Positions 1 through 9,439 of a DNA stretch of 64,000 nucleotides are shown in pieces (position 1 is the first letter of the stretch; each line of letters begins with the position of its first letter). The DNA is from an uncultured Bacteroides sp. (GTDB lineage: Bacteria > Bacteroidota > Bacteroidia > Bacteroidales > Bacteroidaceae). The notes below the pieces were generated by a model. That model was not told the origin of the DNA, made no database searches, and saw only the letters and a program-made list of their open reading frames with translations. A program made the position numbers and the translations under genes. The stretch lies in contig NZ_CAUFUE010000006.1 in NCBI RefSeq assembly GCF_959029255.1, positions 62,001 through 126,000 on the forward strand, in the 5' to 3' direction.

Positions 1-656
1 TCATATACCGACAACAGCGTTCCCTTTTTCGTTGTCACCAGCCCCGGTATACGATAGGCGGCAACTCCATCATCACCCGCATGACGTACACCAGTCCCCA
101 TACGATGCTCTATACCATCTGCAGAAACTATGTCAAGAGGAGCAGATGTTCCATCCAAAGATACAGAAGTCAATTTAACCTTCAATTTATCTGCTAAAGG
201 AGTACCTGGTTTCATCTGCAAACTAATCCAGAAATAATTGATACCCGGATATAAGTTCTGTTTTCCTTTCAATACAACTTCCTGTTCCGGCTTTTTAACT
301 TCCGACTTCAATATAGAATAAGAAGGCAGTGCAGCCATTGTCTTGCCGGGTGTAAAATTTGTCATATACCCCATCGGCGCAAAACGATTTTTATTCACGA
401 TATTGCGGCTCTCAGTGCCCCCATAATACAACTTTACAGCCTGAATATCGGCCAAATCAGTTCCATCCCCAAACTTTAGGAATACCTCATCCAACTGACG
501 ACTATCCCGGGCATCAAGCCGGAGATAATAGAGAACATTATCCTGACGCTCAATAAGAATAGGAATTTGTGTCTCACGAACATAAACCGTATCAGCTGCA
601 TGAGCCGATAAAAGAATACTCCCGATAAAAGAAAGAAATAATGCTAATCGCTTCAT
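1..656 (-). CDS. nanH: Exo-alpha-sialidase (GH33), 3' part cut off by window edge
   Basis: The reverse strand reads open from an ATG at 656 to the window edge (about 218 codons). It begins with a signal peptide (MKRLALFLSFIGSILLSAHA). A beta-rich N-terminal domain of about 160 residues follows, as in Bacteroides sialidases. The start of the catalytic propeller is visible as AAYRIPGLVTT, the conserved R-I-P motif whose Arg binds the sialic acid carboxylate. Known family role: release of terminal sialic acid from host glycans in the periplasm or at the surface. It is divergent from susC at 1078. The Asp boxes and the catalytic Tyr/Glu pair lie outside the window, so activity cannot be judged. 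Confidence 0.9.
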   Translation of the reverse strand, partial: MKRLALFLSFIGSILLSAHAADTVYVRETQIPILIERQDNVLYYLRLDARDSRQLDEVFLKFGDGTDLADIQAVKLYYGGTESRNIVNKNRFAPMGYMTNFTPGKTMAALPSYSILKSEVKKPEQEVVLKGKQNLYPGINYFWISLQMKPGTPLADKLKVKLTSVSLDGTSAPLDIVSADGIEHRMGTGVRHAGDDGVAAYRIPGLVTTKKGTLLSVY

Positions 657-692
657 AGATATTAGAATATTAATGATATTAAATATACGGGA

Positions 693-700
693 TAAAGATA
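693..700 (-). promoter_or_regulatory. Possible -7 box for the sialidase gene
   Basis: Reverse-strand TATCTTTA fits the Bacteroides -7 pattern TAnnTTTG except at the last base. It lies about 37 bp before the ATG at 656. No convincing -33 TTTG is seen at the right distance, so the call is weak. Confidence 0.3.
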
Positions 701-877
701 GTATTTTAAAAAATACGGTACATTATAATCAATCTTTTTTTAATTATATTTCCGCAAATTGCTTAAAATTAGCAAACATCATTTTTTCCACAACAGTTGT
801 TTTTAGCTATTATCTCTATTTGCGACATCAACAATTATGTTAAAAAAACGACATAACAAGTATTTTTCATCCAGTAT

Positions 878-909
878 ATTGTAAAATATCACAATAATCA
901 TTATCTTTA
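878..909 (+). promoter_or_regulatory. Candidate promoter of the first susC/susD pair
   Basis: ATTG (878-881), a 20-bp spacer and TATCTTTA (902-909) approximate the Bacteroides -33 TTTG / -7 TAnnTTTG arrangement. Transcription would begin near 916 and give a leader of about 160 nt before the susC ATG at 1078. Confidence 0.4.
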
Positions 910-919
910 CGGCCGTAAA
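906..919. promoter_or_regulatory. 14-bp perfect palindrome at the predicted susC start site
   Basis: TTTACGGCCGTAAA is a perfect dyad that overlaps the -7 box and the predicted transcription start. It stands out in an otherwise AT-rich 420-bp divergent region between the sialidase and susC. It could be an operator for a dimeric regulator; none is encoded beside it. Confidence 0.4.
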
Positions 920-1077
920 ACCTTAAATTTAGTTTATTCATCAATAATACTTATTAATAAATCCTTCAAGGAAGGAACAAGCTATTTATTCAAATAAAGG
1001 AATTATATAAACGTTACTTATTAAATATACTAGTCATAACAAGTTATCTTAAGTCTAACTATTAAAAATTAACCTTT

Positions 1078-4000
1078 ATGTTCAAACACCTTAAACCATT
1101 CAGTATGGTGCTGCTCCTAGGTCTCTTTCTAGGAGGATTCACACATGCAGTAGCCGTCACGAGAGTAGACGGCGCACCAGTCTCTCAACAAAGTGGCATT
1201 TGCAAAGGTATCGTAAAAGATGCCACAGGTGAAACCGTAATCGGTGCTTCTGTGGTAGTAAAAGGAACCACCAATGGTACCATTACAGGCATTGACGGTG
1301 ACTTTACCCTTAGTAATGTAAAAAACGGAGATGTGATTATCATATCCTTCGTGGGCTATATCCCCCAAGAAGTGACATGGAATGGCTCTCCCATTAATGT
1401 AGTTTTAAAAGAAGACTCGCAAACTTTGGATGAAGTCGTAGTGGTAGCATTCGGTGTACAAAAGAAAGTAAATGTAACCGGAGCTGTTTCTTCCGTTGAT
1501 GCCAAAGAGTTATCCGCCCGTCCGGTCAACTCCACTGTTGATGCCCTGCAAGGTGTTGTCCCGGGCATGAACATCTCTACCGGTGAAGCCGGAGGCTCAT
1601 TGAGTGGAAATAAAAAATTCAATATCCGTGGTATCGGTACTATCGGTGCCGGCTCCAAAGTAGAGCCATTGGTACTGATTGATGGCATGGAAGGAGACAT
1701 CAATGCCCTCAACCCTCAAGACATTGAAAACATCTCTGTACTGAAAGATGCCGCAGCCTCTTCTATTTATGGTTCACGTGCACCCGGTGGCGTCATATTG
1801 ATTACCACCAAGAAAGGTAAAGCCGGCAAAACAGTAGTGAACTATAACAACAATTTCCGTTTTGTATCACCGTTGAATATGCCCAAAATGGCAGATTCTT
1901 ACAGTTTTGCACTCGCCATCAACGATCAATTGGTAAACGGAGGAAGTGCCCCGATGTATAGCGAAACAAAACTCCAGCAAATCCGTGATTTCCAAGCCGG
2001 AAAAGGAGGGCAATTCATGTGGGCTACCAGTGGTAACAGATGGAATTCATTCGATGACCCCGAACGAAAAGACCTGATGCCTACGGGTAATACAGACTGG
2101 TTGAAAACATTATTCGGCAACAGTTTTACACAAGAACACTCTATCAGCGCCAATGGCGGTTCGGAGAAAATACAATACTATTTATCCGCTAACTATCTGG
2201 ACCAAGGAGGATTACTGAATTATGGAGACGATAATAAACAGCGTTATTCATTCACCGGTAAAATCAATGCTGAAATAGCCCCTTGGTTAAAGGTAAACTA
2301 TACGATACGTTTTAATCGCAGTGACTATGAAGCTCCATCATTTGCAGGTGGCGAAATCAAGAGCAATGTATTCTATTTTGACGCTTGCCGTTATTGGCCG
2401 GTTATTCCGGTTATAGATCCCAACGGGTACTATACGGCAGAATCTAAAGTCTATCAATTGACTCAGGGAGGACGCTACAAATCACAATCCGACTTGATTG
2501 CCCAGCAACTGACATTTCAAATCGAACCCATAAAAGATTGGAAAATCAACGTAGAGTTGAACTATCGCTCTAACTACGATTTCAATCACACCGACAAACA
2601 AACAGTGTATGCCTATGACGTAAATAAAGTACCTTATGCCATCGAGAATACCACCTCAAGTGTTACCGAATATGCGTATAAGAGTAATTTCTTCAATCCG
2701 AATATTTTCACCAGCTATTCTAAATCATTGGAAAGCGGGCATAACTTCAACGCAATGTTGGGTTTCCAAAGTGAATTATTCAAACAACGTGACATCACAG
2801 CTTCGAAAGATGATATCACAGCAGGAATCCCAACCTTGAACACCGCGCAAACCAATGCTCAAAACAGAGGCGGATATAGCGAATGGGCTACAGCCGGTTT
2901 CTTTGGACGTCTTAACTATGACTACAAAGGACGCTATCTTGCTGAAGTGAACTTACGTTATGACGGAACATCCCGTTTCCTGAAGACAAACCGTTGGAAC
3001 TGGTTCCCCTCATTCTCTTTAGGATGGAATATTGCCCGTGAAGCATTTTTTGAAGATATGACAGATTTAATCAGCACCCTAAAACTTCGCGGTTCCTGGG
3101 GTGAATTAGGTAACCAGAATACCGACAATTGGTATCCGTTCTATCGGGTAATGGATATCAACAAGGACCAATGGGGAAACTATGCATTGGGAGGATGGTT
3201 GGTAAATGGAGCTAAACCTAATATTTCCAAGGAAGGAGCGCTGATATCAGAGTATCTGACATGGGAAAAAACACAAACGATGGATATTGGTCTTGACTTA
3301 GGCATGTTGAATAACCGGTTAAACATCACATTCGATTATTTCCAACGCAAGTCAAAAGACATGGTAGGCCCGGCTCCTGAATTACCCTCTATTCTGGGCA
3401 CTAGTGTACCAAAGGTCAATAATTTGGATATGACTTCCAAAGGCTGGGAAGTTCAAATAAATTGGCGTGATCAGATACGTGATTTCAAGTATGGTGCAAC
3501 ATTATCATTATCAGACAATAAGGTAGTCATAGACAAATATCCAAACCCATCCAACACTATCTTGGATAAAGACAATAAAATAGTTTATTATCCGGGAGCT
3601 GTAGTCGGCGACATCTGGGGATTTGAGACTGTAGGCATAGCTAAAACCGACCAACAAATGCAAGACCATCTGGCAAGTATGCCCAAAGGCGCGCAAGATG
3701 CCATCGGGTCAAACTGGGGAGCCGGTGATATCATGTACAAAGACTTAAATAATGACGGTAAAATCAGCCGTGGCAATAAAACTTTGGCAGATCATGGCGA
3801 CTTGAAAGTTATTGGTAATAATACTCCACGATACAATTTCGGATTAAATCTGGATGCAGCTTGGAAAGGCTTTGACCTGAAAGTCTTCTTCCAAGGTACA
3901 TTAAAGCGTGATTACATGCCGGCATCCGGGGCAGAAGGCATGATGTTCTGGGGAGCAGTAGGCTATTGGCAAACAAACTTTTTTGAGCCTCACCTAGACT

Positions 4001-4344
4001 ACTTCCGCCCAACTGACACTAGCAACCCCCTCGGTCCGAATGTAAATGCTTATTATCCCCGTCCGCTTGAAAATGACAGAAACCGCCAGTCCCAATCCGG
4101 TTATCTGCAAAATGCAGCATACTGTCGTTTGAAGAACTTAACATTAGGTTATACTCTTCCGGCATCTCTGACACAAAAGTTCTATGTCAACAATCTCCGT
4201 TTATTTGTTTCGGCAGAAAACTTATTTACCATCACCAACCTTTGTGATACTTTCGATCCTGAAACAATTGGTATCGGTAACTGGGATGGATGTACCTATC
4301 CCCTGTCAAAGAGTATCTCATTTGGTTTAAGTATAACCCTCTAA
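1078..4344 (+). CDS. SusC-like TonB-dependent outer-membrane glycan transporter (no STN domain)
   Basis: This 1088-residue protein has a signal peptide (residues 1-26), then a carboxypeptidase-regulatory-like beta sandwich (about 40-115; GETVIGASVVVKGT, TGIDGDF). A TonB plug follows (about 125-245; DEVVVVAFGVQKK, IYGSRAPGGVILITT) and then a 22-strand barrel ending in an aromatic-rich C-terminus. Family role: TonB-powered import of oligosaccharides across the outer membrane with its SusD lid. It lacks the N-terminal STN signalling domain that the second SusC (30994) carries. It is therefore unlikely to signal to a FecR/ECF pair itself. susD follows 13 nt downstream. Confidence 0.95.
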   Translation: MFKHLKPFSMVLLLGLFLGGFTHAVAVTRVDGAPVSQQSGICKGIVKDATGETVIGASVVVKGTTNGTITGIDGDFTLSNVKNGDVIIISFVGYIPQEVTWNGSPINVVLKEDSQTLDEVVVVAFGVQKKVNVTGAVSSVDAKELSARPVNSTVDALQGVVPGMNISTGEAGGSLSGNKKFNIRGIGTIGAGSKVEPLVLIDGMEGDINALNPQDIENISVLKDAAASSIYGSRAPGGVILITTKKGKAGKTVVNYNNNFRFVSPLNMPKMADSYSFALAINDQLVNGGSAPMYSETKLQQIRDFQAGKGGQFMWATSGNRWNSFDDPERKDLMPTGNTDWLKTLFGNSFTQEHSISANGGSEKIQYYLSANYLDQGGLLNYGDDNKQRYSFTGKINAEIAPWLKVNYTIRFNRSDYEAPSFAGGEIKSNVFYFDACRYWPVIPVIDPNGYYTAESKVYQLTQGGRYKSQSDLIAQQLTFQIEPIKDWKINVELNYRSNYDFNHTDKQTVYAYDVNKVPYAIENTTSSVTEYAYKSNFFNPNIFTSYSKSLESGHNFNAMLGFQSELFKQRDITASKDDITAGIPTLNTAQTNAQNRGGYSEWATAGFFGRLNYDYKGRYLAEVNLRYDGTSRFLKTNRWNWFPSFSLGWNIAREAFFEDMTDLISTLKLRGSWGELGNQNTDNWYPFYRVMDINKDQWGNYALGGWLVNGAKPNISKEGALISEYLTWEKTQTMDIGLDLGMLNNRLNITFDYFQRKSKDMVGPAPELPSILGTSVPKVNNLDMTSKGWEVQINWRDQIRDFKYGATLSLSDNKVVIDKYPNPSNTILDKDNKIVYYPGAVVGDIWGFETVGIAKTDQQMQDHLASMPKGAQDAIGSNWGAGDIMYKDLNNDGKISRGNKTLADHGDLKVIGNNTPRYNFGLNLDAAWKGFDLKVFFQGTLKRDYMPASGAEGMMFWGAVGYWQTNFFEPHLDYFRPTDTSNPLGPNVNAYYPRPLENDRNRQSQSGYLQNAAYCRLKNLTLGYTLPASLTQKFYVNNLRLFVSAENLFTITNLCDTFDPETIGIGNWDGCTYPLSKSISFGLSITL

Positions 4345-4357
4345 TTCATTAATCATC

Positions 4358-6418
4358 ATGAAAAAATATATTAAATTATTCACAATAGGCACATTACTCT
4401 TGAGCGGACTGACAAGTTGTAATGACTTCTTAGACAGAGAGCCGTTGGATCAAATTACACCACCTCAATATTTCAATACCGAAAATGATTTGGCTGCCTA
4501 TACAATCAATAACTATCCATTTGAAACAGTAGATGACAAATACGGTATCAACCTTTTTGGAAAAGATAACGATACGGATAATCAGGCTGGAACCGGCAGT
4601 CCGGTGTTCTGGATTCCGGGACAAAAGAAAGTCCCCTCAGGTGAAGGCGACTGGGATTTCACCAAAATTCGCGCATGCAACTATTTCTTCGACAATGTAT
4701 TGCCCAAGTATGAAGCGAAAGCTATTATTACGACAAACCAAGCCAATGTAGATCACTATATCGGAGAAATGTACGTAATTCGTGCTTACAACTATTTCAA
4801 ATTATTAATGTCATTGGGCGATTTACCCATAGTAACAACCGCACTGCCTGACGTTGAAGAAACATTGGTTGCAGCCAGCAAACGCCAACCGCGTAATAAA
4901 GTCGCCCGATTCATTCTCGAAGATTTGGATAAGGCAATCAACCTATTGTACGAAATAGGGAAAGTGCCCGGAGGTAAAAATCGCATCAGTAAAGAAGTAG
5001 CTTATTTGCTCCGCGCCCGCGTAGCGCTTTTCGAAGCCACATGGGAAAAATACCACAAAGGAACAGCCTTTGTTCCGGGTGGAAAAGGATGGCCGGGAGA
5101 TGCAGCCGATGTTGCAGGCTTCAATATCGATGAAGAAATCAACTTTTTCCTTGATGAGGCACTAAAATCCTCCAAAGCAATCGGAGACAAATACTACAAA
5201 AGATTAGCCGAAAATACGGATACCCCGGAAGGAATGAATTCCTCATTAATCTCTATCAATCCTTACTACACCATGTTCTGTGATGTAAATATGGAAGGAT
5301 ATGATGAAATATTGATGTGGAAACAATTTAAGGAGGGATTGGTAACCAACAACTTGCAAATGGAGTTAACACGTAACGGCGGTGGCTCCGGCTGGACCAG
5401 AGGCATGATTAATTCTTTTGTAATGCGCAATGGTTTACCTATATATGCCGATGGTTCGGGATATGAAGAAGCATGGGAGAAGAAGGGAGTTAATTCAACA
5501 TTACAGAATCGTGACTCACGTATCGTCATATTCACTAAGAAGACGGGGGATGCCAATACAAAGAATGAAGGTGATATTAACTATTACGCAAAAGACGGAA
5601 CGCCAACTTACTGTACAGCCCGGTTGATATTTGGTGACGCAGGCAGTCAAGCCACCACCGGTTTCATGATAAAAAAGGGGAAACACTATGATAGCCACAT
5701 GGCTAATGACCATGGTTCAGGAACCTCAGGCGGTATTGTATTTCGTGCGGCGGAAGCATTACTTATTTATATGGAAGCATCCTGCGAGAAAAACAATGGC
5801 AATTCGATTGATGCCACAGCTGAAGCATACTGGAAAGAGTTACGCAAACGTGCCAAGGTTGAGGAAAACTTCAACATAACAGTTGCCGCAACTGATATGA
5901 GTGAAGAAGCCAAATGGGATTTCGGTGCATATTCACATGGTCAGTTAATCGGTAAATTATTATATAACATTCGCCGTGAACGTCGTAATGAACTCTGCGC
6001 AGAAGCATTCCGTTGGGCAGACTTGAAACGCTGGCGTGCTTGCGATCAACTCAAAAACAATGCATACCGGATAGAAGGCATGTTGTATTGGGGAAGCGGG
6101 TATGAAGATGAATTCAAAAATGAAACTACCGGAGAAGGGGATAAAAAAGCGCCGTTAGTTATTGTTGATCCTGAAAAAGGAACCATGTCTTCTCCTGATT
6201 TAAGTAAATACATTTTGCCATACGAAAAGATAACCAAAAACAACTTAATCAATGCACAAGGAGGATTTAAATTTACTCCGGCACACTATTTAAACCCTAT
6301 CGGCATGGCTGTTTTCCGTCAGACCGCTTCTGACAAAAATGACTTTACTTCTTCTAACGTTTATCAAAATCCGGGATGGGCCATTGAAGGAGATACCGGT
6401 GCCAAAGATGTAGATTAA
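4358..6418 (+). CDS. SusD-like surface glycan-binding lipoprotein
   Basis: This 686-residue protein has a lipoprotein signal (LLLSGLTSC, lipid Cys at about residue 21). The helical TPR-type SusD fold follows, with an early NDFLDREPLDQ segment and a late RRERRNELCAEAFRWADLKRW block typical of RagB/SusD. It forms the hinged lid on the SusC barrel encoded 13 nt upstream and captures oligosaccharides at the cell surface. At 686 residues it is longer than the usual 500-600, which suggests extra loops. A strong terminator follows at 6464. Confidence 0.95.
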   Translation: MKKYIKLFTIGTLLLSGLTSCNDFLDREPLDQITPPQYFNTENDLAAYTINNYPFETVDDKYGINLFGKDNDTDNQAGTGSPVFWIPGQKKVPSGEGDWDFTKIRACNYFFDNVLPKYEAKAIITTNQANVDHYIGEMYVIRAYNYFKLLMSLGDLPIVTTALPDVEETLVAASKRQPRNKVARFILEDLDKAINLLYEIGKVPGGKNRISKEVAYLLRARVALFEATWEKYHKGTAFVPGGKGWPGDAADVAGFNIDEEINFFLDEALKSSKAIGDKYYKRLAENTDTPEGMNSSLISINPYYTMFCDVNMEGYDEILMWKQFKEGLVTNNLQMELTRNGGGSGWTRGMINSFVMRNGLPIYADGSGYEEAWEKKGVNSTLQNRDSRIVIFTKKTGDANTKNEGDINYYAKDGTPTYCTARLIFGDAGSQATTGFMIKKGKHYDSHMANDHGSGTSGGIVFRAAEALLIYMEASCEKNNGNSIDATAEAYWKELRKRAKVEENFNITVAATDMSEEAKWDFGAYSHGQLIGKLLYNIRRERRNELCAEAFRWADLKRWRACDQLKNNAYRIEGMLYWGSGYEDEFKNETTGEGDKKAPLVIVDPEKGTMSSPDLSKYILPYEKITKNNLINAQGGFKFTPAHYLNPIGMAVFRQTASDKNDFTSSNVYQNPGWAIEGDTGAKDVD

Positions 6419-6463
6419 GTAATCATTACTAAATGCCGCAGTTTAAAATAGCGGAATATAAGC

Positions 6464-6503
6464 AAAGAGACTATTTCAAAAAAATGAAATAGTCTCTTTT
6501 TAT
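6464..6503. terminator. Bidirectional terminator between susD and the GH2 gene
   Basis: A perfect 15-bp stem (AAAGAGACTATTTCA, 6464-6478, pairing with 6485-6499) has an A6 loop and a T-run on the rightward strand. The A-tract on the left gives a T-run for leftward transcripts as well. It separates the convergent susCD and glycosidase operons. Confidence 0.85.
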
Positions 6504-6601
6504 CTGTCAATATATAGGGATACGTTACCTAATCACAATGCATTCCGTTTCCATAAAGAAAAACGATGATTCTCATTAACGAAAAGAGGCTAAGTTAAGA
6601 G

Positions 6602-9103
6602 TTATTTACTTTCCAGCTTCAACACACCTTTTCCAAGGCCTTTACCGGTTGCTTCGAGTACAATCACACCCGGTTTTTCGGTAGAAGCCACAATAGCAGT
6701 CATCATACCACTGAAGACTTTCATCTTCGGAGTCTGGAATGATTCGAGCGAAGCAGGATTACCATTAGCTCCGGCACAATAGGTTCCAGCGCCTTTCACC
6801 TTAAAACTGATTTCATTCTCGGCAAGTGGACAAAGATTTCCGTCTTTATCTACCACCTTAACCGTGACGAACGACAAATCTTTACCGTCAGCTTTAATCT
6901 CGCTGCGATCAGGTATTAATTCGATGTGATGCGGACGTCCGGCGGTATGTATCTCCTTCTCAGCGACAGCTTTACCGTTCTTATCGTATGCTACGACTTT
7001 CACCGTACCCGGTTCATATTTCGTATCCATCCACATCAGGCGGTAACGTTGTTGGCGCTTAAGGTTAGCCATGGAAGTGGAGTCGGCGCTGTTATCAACC
7101 GTTACAGACAAGTCTTTGGTACGTTTACCTTGGCTCTTACCGTTAATAAACAGTTCGGCAGAGGGATAGTTGGTATACACAAAAACCGGAGTCACTTCAC
7201 CTTCACGTCCCTCCCAGTTCCAATGCGGAAGGATATGCAACGTTTCTTCATTCTTGTTCCAATGACTGCGATAGAGGTAATAGCGGTCTTTCGGCAGCCC
7301 GGCAAGGTCGATGATACCAAACAGGGATGAGTGGCTGGGCCAATCGGTATAGTAAGGAGTAGGCTCTCCCAAATAATCAAAGCCCGTCCACACAAACTCG
7401 CCGATGCAATAAGGTAAATCTTCATGCTGGATGAAATCATCCTCCGGAAGATTGGACCAGGAACAATGTTCCACATCGTAAGAAGAAGACTGATGATCGG
7501 GATACTTCTGCATGGCACGGCGTTCTACCGGGAATTTATAAACTCCGCGAGAGCTGACTGTAGAAGCTGTCTCGCTACCCAGAATAATCTGTTGAGGTAA
7601 TTTCTTGTAATTCTCCTGATATTTATGCGGGCGGTAGTTAAATCCCGCAACATCCATCACGGCAGCCATATTGTTGTTCACAACGGCATCGGGAGCATCC
7701 ATACCCTGAGTGACGGGACGGGTAGGGTCTTCACGATGGCAGATGTCTTGTAAGAAACGTGATAGTTTCGGTCCACAGTCACCGTTCCATTGGTCGGGCA
7801 CTTCGTTACCGATGCACCACATCACGACGCTTGGGTTGTTGCGATACTGACGTACCAAGTTTGTCAAGTCCTTGTCTACCCATTCGTCAAAAAACTTATG
7901 ATAACCATTCTGTACTTTTGCGGCTTTCCATTCGTCAAAGGACTCCGCCATAACCATCATACCCATTTCATCACATGCACGAATCAGTTCGGGGGCGGGC
8001 ATATTGTGGGAAGTACGGATAGCATTACATCCCATGTCTTTCAATATACGTATCTGGCGGCGGATACCGGCTTCATTGGCTATTCCGCCTAAAGGGCCAA
8101 GGTCGTGATGATTGCACACCCCTTTAAATGCAGTCCGCTCTCCATTCAGATAGAAACCTTTACCCGGAATGATTTCAATGGAACGGATACCGAAGGGAGT
8201 GGTATATTCATCTTTCAGCGTATCGCCTTCATAGATTTTTGTCACGGCAGCATATAATACCGGGGTATCAGGCGACCAAAGCATCGGAGCAGTCACCACA
8301 AAGTCTTGGTTGAAGGTATTCCCATCAAACTTGGTTCCCTGCTTTTCATTGGTGGAGACTACCTTGCCATTACGGTCTTTCAGTTCGGTAACAATGCGAT
8401 AGTCGGTAAATGACTTACCGGCAGGTAGTGCCAGATTCGTTTTGAGGTTGACCTTGGCATACTCCTTTTTCACAACGGGAGTAGTCAGTTGCGTACCCCA
8501 TGTAGGAATATGGGCATCTTCATTGATTACGAGGTGCACATTCCGGTAAAGTCCGGCACCGGGATACCAGCGTGATGACTCGTTTTCGTTTTCCAAGCGG
8601 ACTGCCAAGGTGTTTGTCTCACCTGCTTTCAGATAGGGAGTGGCATCCACATAGAAAGAGTTATAGCCATACGGCCAAAATCCGGCTTCCCGGCCGTTGA
8701 TGTAAACACGGGCATGGCTCATGGCTCCGTCAAAGACAAGGGTTGCTTTTTTACCGGATGCGAAGGCAGGCGCATCAAAGTTCAAACGATACCATCCTAC
8801 TCCTACAAAGGGTAAGCCACCGGTACGTCCGGCATGTTCCATCGCTTCCTTTTGTCCATCCTGACTGATAGCGACATTTTGCTTATCGTTGTTTATGCTG
8901 AAAGGGCCATAAATAGCCCAGTCGTGGGGTACTGTAACCGATTGCCATTTAGCATCATTATAAACTTCCCGGCTGAATTCCGGGTTATCATCGCGAGTGA
9001 ATTTCCAGCCTTTTTCAAAGGTTTGTTCTGTACGTACTTGCGCATCGGCGATGAATGGCAAGGCAAATAATAAGGCTGTTAAAATCTGAAATCTTCTTCT
9101 CAT
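6602..9103 (-). CDS. GH2 beta-galactosidase, exported
   Basis: ATG at 9103 is chosen; an upstream in-frame TTG at 9115 is less likely. The 833-residue product has a signal peptide (RRRFQILTALLFALPFIADA) and the GH2 order: jelly-roll (about 30-200), Ig-like (200-310) and TIM barrel (315-600). The acid/base Glu is in CIGNEVPDQ (about residue 432) and the nucleophile Glu in ILGSETAS (about 508). C-terminal DUF4982-like (about 625-700) and Ig/invasin-like (about 715-830) domains follow, as in Bacteroides exo-beta-galactosidases. It is the last gene of the leftward set and would remove beta-Gal after desialylation. Substrate is inferred from family and neighbours. Confidence 0.88.
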   Translation of the reverse strand: MRRRFQILTALLFALPFIADAQVRTEQTFEKGWKFTRDDNPEFSREVYNDAKWQSVTVPHDWAIYGPFSINNDKQNVAISQDGQKEAMEHAGRTGGLPFVGVGWYRLNFDAPAFASGKKATLVFDGAMSHARVYINGREAGFWPYGYNSFYVDATPYLKAGETNTLAVRLENENESSRWYPGAGLYRNVHLVINEDAHIPTWGTQLTTPVVKKEYAKVNLKTNLALPAGKSFTDYRIVTELKDRNGKVVSTNEKQGTKFDGNTFNQDFVVTAPMLWSPDTPVLYAAVTKIYEGDTLKDEYTTPFGIRSIEIIPGKGFYLNGERTAFKGVCNHHDLGPLGGIANEAGIRRQIRILKDMGCNAIRTSHNMPAPELIRACDEMGMMVMAESFDEWKAAKVQNGYHKFFDEWVDKDLTNLVRQYRNNPSVVMWCIGNEVPDQWNGDCGPKLSRFLQDICHREDPTRPVTQGMDAPDAVVNNNMAAVMDVAGFNYRPHKYQENYKKLPQQIILGSETASTVSSRGVYKFPVERRAMQKYPDHQSSSYDVEHCSWSNLPEDDFIQHEDLPYCIGEFVWTGFDYLGEPTPYYTDWPSHSSLFGIIDLAGLPKDRYYLYRSHWNKNEETLHILPHWNWEGREGEVTPVFVYTNYPSAELFINGKSQGKRTKDLSVTVDNSADSTSMANLKRQQRYRLMWMDTKYEPGTVKVVAYDKNGKAVAEKEIHTAGRPHHIELIPDRSEIKADGKDLSFVTVKVVDKDGNLCPLAENEISFKVKGAGTYCAGANGNPASLESFQTPKMKVFSGMMTAIVASTEKPGVIVLEATGKGLGKGVLKLESK

Positions 9104-9157
9104 GATATTGTTCAATTATTAAGTTTAGTGACTGTTTTTGAAATGATAATTTTTCTT

Positions 9158-9434
9158 TCACCACAGAGGACACGGAGGTCACAGAGGTTTTATTTTTTTC
9201 GACGCGGATTGGACGGATTAAGCGGATTTTAATTTTTCAGACGCAGATGACGCAGATTACGCTGATTTTTTTACTCTGTTGCTACTCAAGAAAAAAATCC
9301 GCGTAATCCGCTAAATCCGCGTCGAAAAAATCAGAGTCACAGCGCAGCCTTAAAATCTGCGTCATCCGCGTGTCATCAGCGTCTAAAAAAATTAAAACTC
9401 TGTGAGACTCCGTGTCCTCTGTGGTGATAAACTA
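9158..9434. repeat. Large intergenic inverted-repeat element built from 9-bp units (copy 1)
   Basis: This element fills the 336-bp gap between the GH92 stop and the GH2 start. Outer arms are nonamer runs such as CACAGAGGA/CACGGAGGT and GACGCAGAT/GACGCAGAT, repeated inverted on the far side. The centre carries the unpaired segment 9277-9299 and the segment 9331-9359. Both recur at 44541-44776, the second one inverted. No ORF is present. The transcript should fold into a long imperfect hairpin between two genes of one leftward operon. Confidence 0.85.
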
Positions 9435-9439
9435 ATTTC

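Noticed and set aside
359..556. 65-codon forward ORF
   Set aside because: It is antisense to the sialidase N-terminal domain, which has clear homology signals.
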